This document shows, in pieces, positions 1 to 8,273 of a stretch of 64,000 bases of DNA; the first letter of the stretch is position 1, and every line of letters starts with the position of its first letter. The notes beneath the pieces were generated by a model that made no database searches, was not told the DNA's origin, and worked only from the letters and a program-made list of their open reading frames with translations. This DNA is from Jiangella aurantiaca (GTDB lineage: Bacteria; Actinomycetota; Actinomycetes; Jiangellales; Jiangellaceae), in assembly GCF_004349105.1 (NCBI RefSeq), contig NZ_SMLB01000005.1, forward strand, positions 62,001 through 126,000. Reading direction: 5' to 3'. The translations under genes and the position numbers were made by a program.

Positions 1-1
1 C

Positions 2-3000
2 GACGTCGCCTCCGTGCTGGTGCAGGACGACCGCGTCGTCTCCGTCGACCCCAGCACCGCGGGCGAGGGCGCGATCCCCGGCGGCGCGTTCGTCCTGGTC
101 GGCCGGGAGGCCGGCGCGGCGGCGATCCGCACGCTACGTCCCGGCGATCCCGTCACCCTGAGCTACGAGCTCAGCGACGAGATCGCCCGGCAGATGCGGT
201 TCGTCATCGGCTCCAACCGCGAGCTGGTCCGCGACGGCGTCGCCCGGCCGGACTCCGAGCTCGACAACGCCGTCCACCCGCGCACCGTCATCGGCTTCAA
301 GGACGACGGCCGGACGATGCTGCTGGTCACCAACGACGGCCGGCAGCCGCCGGTCGCCGGCATGACGATGCGCGAGCTGGCCCGGTTCATGGTCCGGCTG
401 GGCGCGGAGACCGCCTGGAACCTCGACGGCGGCGGCTCCACCTCGATGGTGGCCCGCCCGCTCGGCGAGGAACAGGCGACCGTGCGCAACAGCCCGTCCG
501 ACGGCTCCGAGCGGCTCGACCCGAACGGCGTCGGCCTGTTCGTGGCGCCGGGCAACGGCCGGGCCAGGCAACTGGTGATCACGCCGGACGAAGAGATCGC
601 CCGGGCGTTCCCCGGCCTGCACCGCACGCTGACCGCCAAGGCGGTCGACAACCACCTCACGCCGGTAGCGCTCGACCCGGCCGCGGTCCGGTGGCGCAGC
701 AGCGGCGGCACGTTCGACGGGTCCGTCCTCTCGGTGCCGGAGGGCCGGCGCGGGCGCGTCGTCGTCCACGCCACCGCCGGCGCGGCGCAAGGCGTCCGCA
801 GCGTCCGGATCCTCGGCGAGCTGGACTCGCTGGAGCTGTCCACGAACCGGATCTCGATCGGCGAGGCGAGCCCGCGGAACGCCGTCCGGGTCGACGTCAC
901 CGGGCGCGACGCGCAGGGCTTCGCCGCGCCCGTCGAGTTCGTCGACCTCGACCTCACCTACGACGAGTCCGTCGTCGACATCACGCCGTCCGGCACCGGC
1001 CTGCTGATCACCCCGCTGGCCGCAGGCGGCACCGTCGTCGAGCTGAGGGCGGCCGGCCACACCGTGAAGCTGCCGGTGACCGTCGGCGTCCAGACCGTCC
1101 AGGTCTACGACTTCCAGGACGACTACGCCGCCAACGGCCGCTGGACCCGCAACGGCACCGCCGGCGTGCCCATGACGATCTCGGACGACCCCGAGGGCAT
1201 CCGGCTGGACTTCGGCGCGGCCCGCAACAAGGGCATCACCGCCGCCAGCAACCCGAACCGCTGGGTGCAGATCCCCGGCCAGCCGCTGCGCGTCCGGCTC
1301 AAGATCAAGTCCAACGTGTTCATCCCGAACGGGCTCACGTACGCGGGCTTCTGGGACGCCGCGGGCAACTCGGTCGGCGTCTACGGCACCGGGCTGCAGC
1401 CGTCGGACCAGTGGCAGTACGCGACGTTCACCATCCCGTCGTCGGCGGTGTTCCCGATCCGGTTCAACTCGTTCCAGGGCATCAACACCGCGGTCGACCA
1501 GCAGGCGCCGGGCCGGTTCGTCCTCGGCGGCCTGGAGGCGGACGTGCCGTCGCAGATCGACCTGCCGCCGGTGGATCCGCTGCGTGCCGACCCGCTGGTC
1601 TCGGCCGACGGGCAGGCCCAGCCGGGCGCCGACTGGACGTTCGCCACGCTCTCCGACGTGCAGTTCACCGCGTCGGCGCCGGACCTCACCCAGGTCGCCG
1701 TCGCCGCGCTGAACCGCATCCGCGCCGAGGAGCCGGACCTCGTCGTGCTCAACGGCGACATCGTCGACCGCGGGCTGCCGGAGGACATCGCGCTGGCCCG
1801 CGAGACGCTCGAGGCGGGCGGCTGCGACCTCGTCGCCGTCGGCGAGGAGCCGGCGGCCGAGAGCACGCCGGACCTCGACTCCGGCACCATCCCCTGCTAC
1901 TACGTGCCGGGCAACCACGAGTCGTACGGGGTGAACAACACGCAGTCGACGCTGGACGCCTGGGAGGCCGAGTTCGGCCGGCCGTACCGGACCTTCGACC
2001 ACAAGGGCACCCGGTTCATCCTGCTGAACAGCGCGCTGGGCAGCCTGCGCGGCTCGGACTGGGACCAGCTGCCGATGCTCCAGGAGGCGCTGGCGACCGC
2101 GGCCGAGGACGAGTCGGTGAGCAACGTCATGGTCTTCGCCCACCACCCGGTCGACGACCCGGCGGAGACGAAGTCCAGCCAGCTCGGCGACCGCATGGAG
2201 GTCCGGCTGATCGAGCGGCTGCTGGCCGACTTCCGTTCGTCGAGCAACAAGGGCGCGGCGATGGTCGGCTCGCACGCCCAGATCGTCGACGTCCAGCGCC
2301 GGGAGGGCGTCCAGTACGTCGTCCACCCCACGTCGGGCAAGGCGCCGTACGGCACGCCCGACCGCGGCGGCTTCACCGGCTGGGTCGAGTGGGGCGTCGA
2401 CCGCGACACGTCCGGCGCCAACCGCTGGCTCAGCGCCGACGTGCGGGCGTTCGCCCAGGAGGTCGTCGTCGAGGCGCCGGAGACGGTCGAGGTCGGTCGC
2501 GCGGTGACTGTCGGCGGGCACGTCGTTCAGCCGTCCGGCGTGCTGCCGGGCAGCCGGGTGGTGCCGCTGGCCTACCCGATGTCAGTGCACTGGTCCGGCG
2601 ACGACGGCCTGGCCATCGGCTCGGGTGAGGCGGCGATCCGCCGGGCGCGGGCGCAGGGGAAGGTCGCGATCCTGGATCCGGTGACCCGCGAGCTGACGGG
2701 TCTGCGCACCGGCGAGGTGACGCTCGAGGTGACGAACGACTCGATGCGGCGCTACACCGGCGAGGAGTCGCTGGCGCCGGTCACCGGCCGGACGACGGTC
2801 CGGGTCGTGGCCGCCGCCGGTGCGGGGGCGCGGGTCGACGCCGCTGCCCCGGTGTTCACGGCGCTCGCGTCGGACGACGCTGGTGCCGTGCGGGCGGTGA
2901 CGATCACGAACAGCGGCGACCTGCCGCTGGTGGTCTCCGAGCTGACGGTGACGGCTGACGGCGCCGGCTCGGCCCGAGCGGCCGGCACGGCGAGCGCGTT

Positions 3001-3301
3001 CGCGCTGGCCGGTCCGTCGGCGTGCATGCGGGCGCCGATCGCCCCGGGCGCGTCGTGCGAGGTCCCGGTCCGGTTCACCCCGCCGGCTGTCGGCGCGACG
3101 GCGACCGCCGACCTGGTGGTCGGGACGAACGCCCCCGGCGGCCCCATCGAGGTCGCCCTGACCGGCGCCGCCGCCGACCCGGCGTCGGCCGAGCCGGAGG
3201 CACCCGGCCAGGACGGTCCGGTGCCCGTCGACGAGCCGACGGCCGGGCCGGGCGGTGAGTCCGGCTCGGCGCTGGCCGGGCCGCTGCCTCGCCAGGGCTG
3301 A
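2..3301 (+). CDS. Phosphodiester glycosidase / calcineurin-like phosphoesterase multidomain protein, 5' truncated
   Basis: The frame is open to the window edge, so the N-terminus lies outside; about 1,100 residues are visible. An NAGPA-type phosphodiester glycosidase domain comes first, with its signature NLDGGGSTSM near residue 140. A calcineurin-like metallophosphoesterase follows, with all metal-binding blocks: DVQF near 552, NGDIVD near 585, GNHE near 637, HHP near 717 and GSHAQ near 757. The C-terminal 110 or so residues look like an Ig-like HYDIN/ASPM module (FTPPAVG...VALTG), ending in an acidic, proline-rich tail. Inference: a cell-surface or secreted enzyme acting on phosphodiester-linked glycans or polymers. 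Substrate unknown. The signal peptide would lie upstream of the window. Confidence 0.85.
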   Translation, partial: DVASVLVQDDRVVSVDPSTAGEGAIPGGAFVLVGREAGAAAIRTLRPGDPVTLSYELSDEIARQMRFVIGSNRELVRDGVARPDSELDNAVHPRTVIGFKDDGRTMLLVTNDGRQPPVAGMTMRELARFMVRLGAETAWNLDGGGSTSMVARPLGEEQATVRNSPSDGSERLDPNGVGLFVAPGNGRARQLVITPDEEIARAFPGLHRTLTAKAVDNHLTPVALDPAAVRWRSSGGTFDGSVLSVPEGRRGRVVVHATAGAAQGVRSVRILGELDSLELSTNRISIGEASPRNAVRVDVTGRDAQGFAAPVEFVDLDLTYDESVVDITPSGTGLLITPLAAGGTVVELRAAGHTVKLPVTVGVQTVQVYDFQDDYAANGRWTRNGTAGVPMTISDDPEGIRLDFGAARNKGITAASNPNRWVQIPGQPLRVRLKIKSNVFIPNGLTYAGFWDAAGNSVGVYGTGLQPSDQWQYATFTIPSSAVFPIRFNSFQGINTAVDQQAPGRFVLGGLEADVPSQIDLPPVDPLRADPLVSADGQAQPGADWTFATLSDVQFTASAPDLTQVAVAALNRIRAEEPDLVVLNGDIVDRGLPEDIALARETLEAGGCDLVAVGEEPAAESTPDLDSGTIPCYYVPGNHESYGVNNTQSTLDAWEAEFGRPYRTFDHKGTRFILLNSALGSLRGSDWDQLPMLQEALATAAEDESVSNVMVFAHHPVDDPAETKSSQLGDRMEVRLIERLLADFRSSSNKGAAMVGSHAQIVDVQRREGVQYVVHPTSGKAPYGTPDRGGFTGWVEWGVDRDTSGANRWLSADVRAFAQEVVVEAPETVEVGRAVTVGGHVVQPSGVLPGSRVVPLAYPMSVHWSGDDGLAIGSGEAAIRRARAQGKVAILDPVTRELTGLRTGEVTLEVTNDSMRRYTGEESLAPVTGRTTVRVVAAAGAGARVDAAAPVFTALASDDAGAVRAVTITNSGDLPLVVSELTVTADGAGSARAAGTASAFALAGPSACMRAPIAPGASCEVPVRFTPPAVGATATADLVVGTNAPGGPIEVALTGAAADPASAEPEAPGQDGPVPVDEPTAGPGGESGSALAGPLPRQG

Positions 3302-3758
3302 CGACCCACGGGACGCACCCCTACTCAACGTGGTCATTTGCAGGCCGGTGACCTGCGGAGACGGAGAAACCTGAAAAAGCTCTCATTCGTAGGTATCTGG
3401 GCGCCCGGACCGTGCTCTGTATCTGTGAACGCCGAACTGGCCACCAGGCGGCGTTCCGCGGACCAGGGACCTCCGGCCGTGTCGCGCACACCGAGGGGAG
3501 ACGGCCATGACAGCGGCACCACGTCCGGCCGTCCCCGACCAGCCCGTGCGCGACGGCTTCGCTCCCCTGGAACCGTGGCGGGCTCTTTCGAGAAACCGCG
3601 TCGTCGAGATCCTCGCAGCCAGGCGACGCAGGCGTCCACGACGTCTGCTCGTACAACGTCTGTGAAGCCGGGGGGCTGCTGCGATGGTCGGCACAACGGG
3701 GGGTGACGGGTACGTGGGCAGGGCGTGGTTCGCCGCGCCCGGGGGCGCGTGCCCGTCA
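3302..3758. other. Intergenic stretch, no gene seen
   Basis: About 450 bases between the phosphoesterase and the sigma factor promoter. Open frames here have no recognisable protein features. Near 3339-3355 a weak dyad (GCAGG/CCTGC) could help end transcription. Nothing else convincing was seen. Confidence 0.5.
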
Positions 3759-3786
3759 CTGACGGCGATCTACCTGCATCTATACT
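3759..3786 (+). promoter_or_regulatory. Promoter of the sigma factor gene, leaderless type
   Basis: A -35-like CTGACG at 3759-3764, a 16-base spacer and a near-perfect -10 TATACT at 3781-3786 stand 7 bases before the GTG start. Transcription would begin at or beside the start codon. Confidence 0.7.
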
Positions 3787-3793
3787 CTGGGCG

Positions 3794-4438
3794 GTGGCCG
3801 ATCTGTCCGTCAGTGAGCTGGTCGAGGCGGCGTCCAGGGGCGATCAACTCGCCTGGGACCGCCTGGTCGACGACCACGCCTCGCTGGTGTGGGCGGTCGT
3901 CCGGAGTCACCGGCTGCACGGCGGCGACGCCGAGGACGCGTTCCAGAGCACGTGGCTGCGGCTGGTCGAGAACCTGGGCCGGCTCGCCAAGCCCGAGCGG
4001 CTGGCGGCCTGGCTGGTCACCACGGCGCGACGCGAGTGCCTGCGGCTGCTACGCCGGGCCGGCGCCGAGCTGCCCGACCTCCACGTCGCAGACCGCGCCG
4101 ATGACGCCGCTACCCCAGATCTCGGACCGGTCGAGGCTCTCCTCGCGCGCGAGGAACAGGTCGCGGTGCTGCGCGCGTTCCAGCGCCTGCGGCCCCGCTG
4201 CCAGGATCTTCTGCGGCTCACCGTGGCCGCGTCCAACCCGCGCTACGTCGACGTCGCCGCGGAGCTCGACATGCCCGTCGGCAGCGTCGGCCCAACCCGG
4301 CAGCGCTGCATCGAGCACCTGCGCCGGCTCATCCACGACGGCGACACCGGCGGCGCGGACACCGGCGGCGCGGACACCGGGGGCGACACGAACCACAACG
4401 GCCCGGCCGGCGCCCACCCGCGCAGGGGCCGGCGCTGA
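3794..4438 (+). CDS. ECF-type RNA polymerase sigma factor
   Basis: A 214-residue sigma-70 family protein. Region 2 covers roughly residues 10-80 (DQLAWDRLVDDHASLVW, then GGDAEDAFQSTWLRL and the basic TTARRECLRLLRR). Region 4 covers about 130-190, with a helix-turn-helix around YVDVAAELDMPVGSVGPTRQR. The C-terminus is a low-complexity tail with three DTGG repeats. The GTG start at 3794 was chosen over the longer upstream frame because it sits 7 bases after a TATACT -10 box and directly before region 2. Twelve bases separate it from the next gene, so the two are probably co-transcribed. No anti-sigma factor with a recognisable zinc motif is adjacent. Confidence 0.88.
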   Translation: MADLSVSELVEAASRGDQLAWDRLVDDHASLVWAVVRSHRLHGGDAEDAFQSTWLRLVENLGRLAKPERLAAWLVTTARRECLRLLRRAGAELPDLHVADRADDAATPDLGPVEALLAREEQVAVLRAFQRLRPRCQDLLRLTVAASNPRYVDVAAELDMPVGSVGPTRQRCIEHLRRLIHDGDTGGADTGGADTGGDTNHNGPAGAHPRRGRR

Positions 4439-4449
4439 AGGGGGCACCC

Positions 4450-4905
4450 ATGGCTGACGACGACCGCCTGGTCGACCAGCTCCGCGAGGTCATCGAGGCC
4501 ACCGACCCGCCGCCGCGGCGGCTGGTCGACGCGGCCAAGGCGAGCCTGGTGTGGCGGACGGTCGACGCGGAGCTGGCCGAGCTCATCGGCGACTCCAGCA
4601 CCGAACCGGCCGCCGCCGTCCGGTCGGCCACCGAGGCGCCCCGGCTGCTGACGTTCACCGCCGGCGACACCGTCGTCGTCCTCGAGGTCACCCGCGAGGG
4701 CGACGCGCACCGCGTCATGGGCCAGATCGTGGCTCCGGCACCGGCGACGGTCGAGGTGCGGCACGCCGAGGGCGTCGTCTCGGTCACCACCGACGCCGAC
4801 GGCCGGTTCCGCGCGGCGCCGGTCGCCGCCGGCCCCATCTCCGTCAGCTGCCGGTTCGAGGACGACACCCGGCCGGCCGTCGTGACCAGCTGGGTGAGCA
4901 TCTGA
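4450..4905 (+). CDS. Hypothetical partner of the sigma factor with a carboxypeptidase-regulatory-like C-terminus
   Basis: 151 residues with a good ribosome binding site (GAAGGGGG) before the ATG. The N-terminus is acidic and helical (DDRLVDQLREVIEATDPPPR). The C-terminal 70 residues read as a small beta-sandwich (TTDADGRFRAAPVAAGPISV), like a carboxypeptidase regulatory or transthyretin fold. In other actinomycetes, as I recall, similar small proteins sit between an ECF sigma factor and a CHAT-domain protein; that third gene is absent here. No transmembrane segment or zinc motif is seen. A role in controlling the sigma factor is only an inference from position. Confidence 0.6.
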   Translation: MADDDRLVDQLREVIEATDPPPRRLVDAAKASLVWRTVDAELAELIGDSSTEPAAAVRSATEAPRLLTFTAGDTVVVLEVTREGDAHRVMGQIVAPAPATVEVRHAEGVVSVTTDADGRFRAAPVAAGPISVSCRFEDDTRPAVVTSWVSI

Positions 4906-5601
4906 GTGGGCGACGTCGAGCACGTCACCACCGGCCAGTCCGGTGCCACGGTCACCCGTGCCGCGGGCACCTACCGCAAGGAGTCCGCCACCGATGACCT
5001 CCTCGGCGAGGCCGCCCGGCTCACCTGGCTGCGCAGGCAGGGCATCCCGGCCGCGGAGGTGCTGGAGTGCGGGCCGGGCCTGCTGGTCACCGCCGAGGTG
5101 CCGGGCCGCCCGGCCGACGACGACTGGCCGCCGGCGGCCCGCGACGGCGTCGTCGACGCGCTGGCCGAGCTGACCCGCGCGCTGCACGCCCTGCCGGTCG
5201 CCGACTGCCCGTTCGACCGCCGGCTGGCGGTGACGGTGCCCGCGGCGCTGGCCGCCGACGTCGACCTCGACGACCTCGACGAGGTCCACCGCGGCTGGTC
5301 CCGCGAGCAGCTGACCGCCGAGCTGCTGGCCACCCGGCCGGCCGGCGAGGACCTCGTCGTCTGCCACGGCGACCTCACCACGCAGAACGTCCTCATCGAC
5401 CCCGAGACACTCACGGTGACGGGCGTCCTCGACGCGGGACGGCTGGGCGTCGCGGACCGCTGGCTCGACCTCGCCGTCGCCACCCGCGAGGTCACCGACC
5501 TGGGCGGAGAGGACGCCGCCGCCCGCTACCTGCGCGGCTGCGGCGTCGAGCCCGACCCGGCGAAGCAGACCTTCTATCGGCTGCTCGACGAGTTCTTCTG
5601 A
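4906..5601 (+). CDS. APH(3')-like aminoglycoside O-phosphotransferase family kinase
   Basis: 231 residues; the GTG start directly follows the preceding TGA. Features of the APH(3') family: an N-terminal GQSGATVTR nucleotide-loop segment, the catalytic loop VCHGDLTTQNVLID, the metal-binding VLDAGRLGVADRW, and the C-terminal FYRLLDEFF, which also ends the Tn5 NPTII enzyme. The length is about 30 residues shorter than usual (about 264), mostly in the N-lobe and the middle. It probably phosphorylates the 3'-hydroxyl of aminoglycosides or a related aminocyclitol, using ATP, in the cytosol. Its place behind a sigma factor suggests stress-linked expression. Whether it confers resistance cannot be told from sequence. 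Confidence 0.85.
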   Translation: MGDVEHVTTGQSGATVTRAAGTYRKESATDDLLGEAARLTWLRRQGIPAAEVLECGPGLLVTAEVPGRPADDDWPPAARDGVVDALAELTRALHALPVADCPFDRRLAVTVPAALAADVDLDDLDEVHRGWSREQLTAELLATRPAGEDLVVCHGDLTTQNVLIDPETLTVTGVLDAGRLGVADRWLDLAVATREVTDLGGEDAAARYLRGCGVEPDPAKQTFYRLLDEFF

Positions 5602-5720
5602 CAGCGCCCGCGGGTGCTCTCGCCGTCCTGGAAATGGGGATCTCCGCCCCGATCCGTGGGCCGAGGATCGAGGCTCGGACCGGTCGCTCTGCGCTTCCGT
5701 GGGGCGTGACGCCCGCCGAA

Positions 5721-5796
5721 CCGGCGGATACTCGGGAAACCGACGGATACCGCCCGGATCAGGCCCGCATCCGTCAGATTCGCGAGTATCCGCCGG
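5721..5796. repeat. Inverted repeat between convergent genes
   Basis: CCGGCGGATACTCG at 5721-5734 pairs perfectly with 5783-5796. Inside it, CGACGGATAC (5741-5750) pairs with most of GCATCCGTCA near 5768-5777, giving a nested imperfect dyad. It lies between the 3' ends of the APH-like gene and tdk and may act as a two-way terminator or an intergenic repeat. Confidence 0.55.
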
Positions 5797-5893
5797 ATTC
5801 CCAGGCATCAGCCGACGGCCTGCGTCGCCTCATCGGTGGTGTCGTTAAGCACCAACGCCACACCGAGCCACCACGTCGGCCAGGCGCCGAACG

Positions 5894-6541
5894 TCAGGAC
5901 GCGGCGAACGGGAGCGGCTCGGCGCCGGGCTCGGCCACCCGCGCGCTGACGGCGGTCATCCGGCGGCGGTGGTGCTGCCGGCACAGCACCTCGTAGCCCA
6001 CCACACCCTCGCCGTCGGTGTCGCCGACGACCACCTGCTCGCCCTCGGTCACCATGATGCCGCCGACGGTGCGGGCGTTGTGCGTGGCCCGCCGGCCGCA
6101 CCAGCACAGTGCCTCGACCTGCAGCGTCTCGACCCGATCGGCCAACTCGACCAGCCGCGCGGAGCCAGGGAACAGCCGGGTGCGGAAGTCGGTGAGGATG
6201 CCGAACGCGTACACCGGGACGTCCAGCTCGTCGGCCATCCGGCCGAGGTCGTCGACCTGCTCGGACGTGTAGAACTGCGCCTCGTCGGCGATGACGTAGT
6301 CGATGCGGGCGCCGGCCGTCAGCCGGGCCGCCACCAGCGCCCACAGCTGCGTCGACGGCGTCACCTCGACGGCGTCGGCGGACAGGCCGAGCCGGCTGGA
6401 CACCGTCGCCTCGCCGGCGCGGTCGTGCGAGGTCATCATGAGCCCGGACAGCCCGCGGCGGCGGTGGTTGTAGTCGGTCTGCAGGGCCAGCGTCGACTTG
6501 CCGCAGTCCATGGTCCCGGTGAAGAACGTCAGCTCCGCCAC
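5894..6541 (-). CDS. tdk: Thymidine kinase (type II)
   Basis: A 215-residue enzyme that phosphorylates thymidine to dTMP in the pyrimidine salvage pathway. Walker A GTMDCGKST at residues 9-17, Walker B-like YVIADEAQFY, and the zinc-binding cysteines in ALCWCGRRATHNAR and LCRQHHRRR. Length is normal for bacterial TK1-like enzymes. It begins 7 bases after the stop of the phosphatase gene, with GAGGA just before the GTG start, so it is the last gene of a minus-strand operon with DUF5998 and the phosphatase. Confidence 0.93.
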   Translation of the reverse strand: MAELTFFTGTMDCGKSTLALQTDYNHRRRGLSGLMMTSHDRAGEATVSSRLGLSADAVEVTPSTQLWALVAARLTAGARIDYVIADEAQFYTSEQVDDLGRMADELDVPVYAFGILTDFRTRLFPGSARLVELADRVETLQVEALCWCGRRATHNARTVGGIMVTEGEQVVVGDTDGEGVVGYEVLCRQHHRRRMTAVSARVAEPGAEPLPFAAS

Positions 6542-6548
6542 GCCGTCC

Positions 6549-7655
6549 TCAGGCCTCCCCGACCAGCAGCGGCACCAGCAGCTCGTCGTCGCTCAGCGCC
6601 CCGTGCAGCCCGCGCAGCCGGGTCTCGACCGGGAACACGCTGCGCCGCTCGACCGCGCAGTCGCCGTGCACGCTGACGACGACGTCGCCGATGCGCTCGG
6701 CCACCCGCGACTCCACCGCGCCGAACCAGCCGGCCGTGACCGCCTCGGCGCGGGTCAGCACCTCGGCGCGGTCCGCCAGCACCGACCGCCACGCGCCGGC
6801 GATGTCGTCCGGCCCCGCGCCGGGCACGCCGTACACGTGCCGGAACCGGGCCTCGCCGGCGACCAGTGCTACGCCCTCGCGCAGGGCGGGCACATCGTCG
6901 ACGTCGATGCGGCGGCTGGGCTCCACGTCGACCATGCCGTGGTCGGCGGTGACGACGAGAACGGTGCCGGCCGGCAGCTCGTCGTAGAGCTGCTCGGCGA
7001 ACCGGTCGGCCATGGCCAGCTGGTAGCGCCAGGCGGCCGACCGCCAGCCGTGCTGGTGGCCGGTGTAGTCGAGGTCGCCGTCGTAGACGTACACCAGCGA
7101 CGGCTCCGCGCCGGAGGACCCCTCGACGGCCGCCGCGACCCGCTGCCCGTACGTGTTGGCGGCGCGGAACGGCCCGCCCATGGCCGCGCGGGTCAGCCCG
7201 GTGTCGCGGAAGCTGCTCTGCCCGATGACGGTGGTCGCGATGCCGGCGCGGTCGGCGCGGCCGAACAGCGACGGATATGGCTGGTAGGTGAGCGGGTCCA
7301 GCGGCGGGTCCCACTTGAGCGCGTTGAAGATGCCGTCGCCGCCCGGCACCCGCGACGTGTAGCCGACGATGCCGTGCTTCCCGGGCGGCAGGCCGGTGCC
7401 GAGGCTGGCCAGGCTGGTGGCCGTGGTGGTGGGCGTGCCGGCGGTGATGGCCCGACCGGCCATCGACGTCAGGAAGGGCGCCTGCGCCGGGTGGGCGCGC
7501 AGCAGGTTCCAGCCGAGCGCGTCGACCAGCAGCACGCAGTAGCGGCGGGCCGGCGGCAGGCCCAGCACATTCAGCTCGTCGGGGACGCCGAGGGCCGCCA
7601 GGACGGACGGCAGCAGGTCAGCGAGGGCCGCCTCGCCGTAACGGGGCAACGGCAC
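6549..7655 (-). CDS. Alkaline phosphatase superfamily protein (nucleotide pyrophosphatase/phosphodiesterase type)
   Basis: 368 residues. The type I phosphodiesterase/nucleotide pyrophosphatase fold is shown by YCVLLVDALGWNLL (first metal Asp), the nucleophile region GTPTTTATSLASLGTG (a Thr as nucleophile), KHGIVGYTSRVP, VYVYDGDLDYTGHQHG and VTADHGMVDV (last metal Asp/His). No signal peptide or membrane segment, so it is probably cytosolic. It lies 3 bases after the DUF5998 stop and 7 bases before tdk. Likely hydrolyses a phosphodiester or phosphonate bond; the substrate is not evident. Such genes are common next to DUF5998 in actinobacteria. Confidence 0.85.
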   Translation of the reverse strand: MPLPRYGEAALADLLPSVLAALGVPDELNVLGLPPARRYCVLLVDALGWNLLRAHPAQAPFLTSMAGRAITAGTPTTTATSLASLGTGLPPGKHGIVGYTSRVPGGDGIFNALKWDPPLDPLTYQPYPSLFGRADRAGIATTVIGQSSFRDTGLTRAAMGGPFRAANTYGQRVAAAVEGSSGAEPSLVYVYDGDLDYTGHQHGWRSAAWRYQLAMADRFAEQLYDELPAGTVLVVTADHGMVDVEPSRRIDVDDVPALREGVALVAGEARFRHVYGVPGAGPDDIAGAWRSVLADRAEVLTRAEAVTAGWFGAVESRVAERIGDVVVSVHGDCAVERRSVFPVETRLRGLHGALSDDELLVPLLVGEA

Positions 7656-7658
7656 CGG

Positions 7659-8240
7659 TCACCGCACGCTGACGGTGGCGGCGGACAGCGCGCGGGCGAA
7701 CGTCAGCAGGTCGCGGACCCGGCCGCTGCCGTCGCCGGCCTCGCTGACCCGGAGCGTGAAGTCGTCGGACGTCAGTGCGCCGGTGTAGCCGTGGTCGGCT
7801 TCGCAGTCGGGGTCGCCGCAGGTGGCCGGCTCGAGGTCGATGCGGCTCATGGCGCCCCAGCCGACCGTCAGGACGACGTCGAGCGCCGGGGTGCCCGTCC
7901 GGTAGGCGGCGGGCGCGGTGACGGTGCGGCTGACAACCACGGACGCCACGCGGTCCAGCGGCACCGCCTCGGTGGACGTGGTGGCGTACGGCACGTCGTG
8001 GGTGTCGTCTGAGGGGTACTCGTCGGTGTGCCCGACGATCAGCCTGGTCGGGGTGAGCACCAGCACGCTGACGTGCCGGCGCAGTTCGTCACGGTCGAAG
8101 TGCGGCTCGTGGTGCACGACGTACGAGTTCACCGCCTCGCCGGCCAGCGAGGTCTCGAGCATGTCCGCGACGAGGTCGGGATAGTAGCCGGCCTCCTGGA
8201 TGGCCAGGCGAAGACCCTCACGCGTCCCTGTATCCGCCAT
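7659..8240 (-). CDS. DUF5998 family protein
   Basis: 193 residues, recognised as the actinobacterial DUF5998 family from the cysteine-rich segment ATCGDPDCEADHGYTG and the N-terminal AIQEAGYYPDLVADMLETSLAGE. No membrane segment. The ATG start has a GGATGGAG sequence shortly upstream. It starts 33 bases after the stop of the acetyltransferase gene and is tightly followed by the phosphatase gene, so it heads the downstream part of a minus-strand operon. The function of the family is unknown. The three grouped Cys and His residues could bind a metal (inference). Confidence 0.75.
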   Translation of the reverse strand: MADTGTREGLRLAIQEAGYYPDLVADMLETSLAGEAVNSYVVHHEPHFDRDELRRHVSVLVLTPTRLIVGHTDEYPSDDTHDVPYATTSTEAVPLDRVASVVVSRTVTAPAAYRTGTPALDVVLTVGWGAMSRIDLEPATCGDPDCEADHGYTGALTSDDFTLRVSEAGDGSGRVRDLLTFARALSAATVSVR

Positions 8241-8273
8241 TGCTCCATCCTCGCACGCTCGTCGTGGTTGCCG

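Noticed and set aside
134-2628. Long open frames on both strands inside the first gene
   Set aside because: They are Arg- or Asp/Val-rich translations of high-G+C DNA in the wrong frame; only the plus-strand frame shows protein motifs. The same holds for similar long frames at 6498-8012, 8028-10865, 19550-21226, 26327-28306, 37606-39963, 48462-50783 and 60771-62765.
3338-3706. Small gene upstream of the sigma factor
   Set aside because: 122 codons without ribosome binding site, recognisable motifs or typical codon bias, and overlapping frames of similar length on the other strand.
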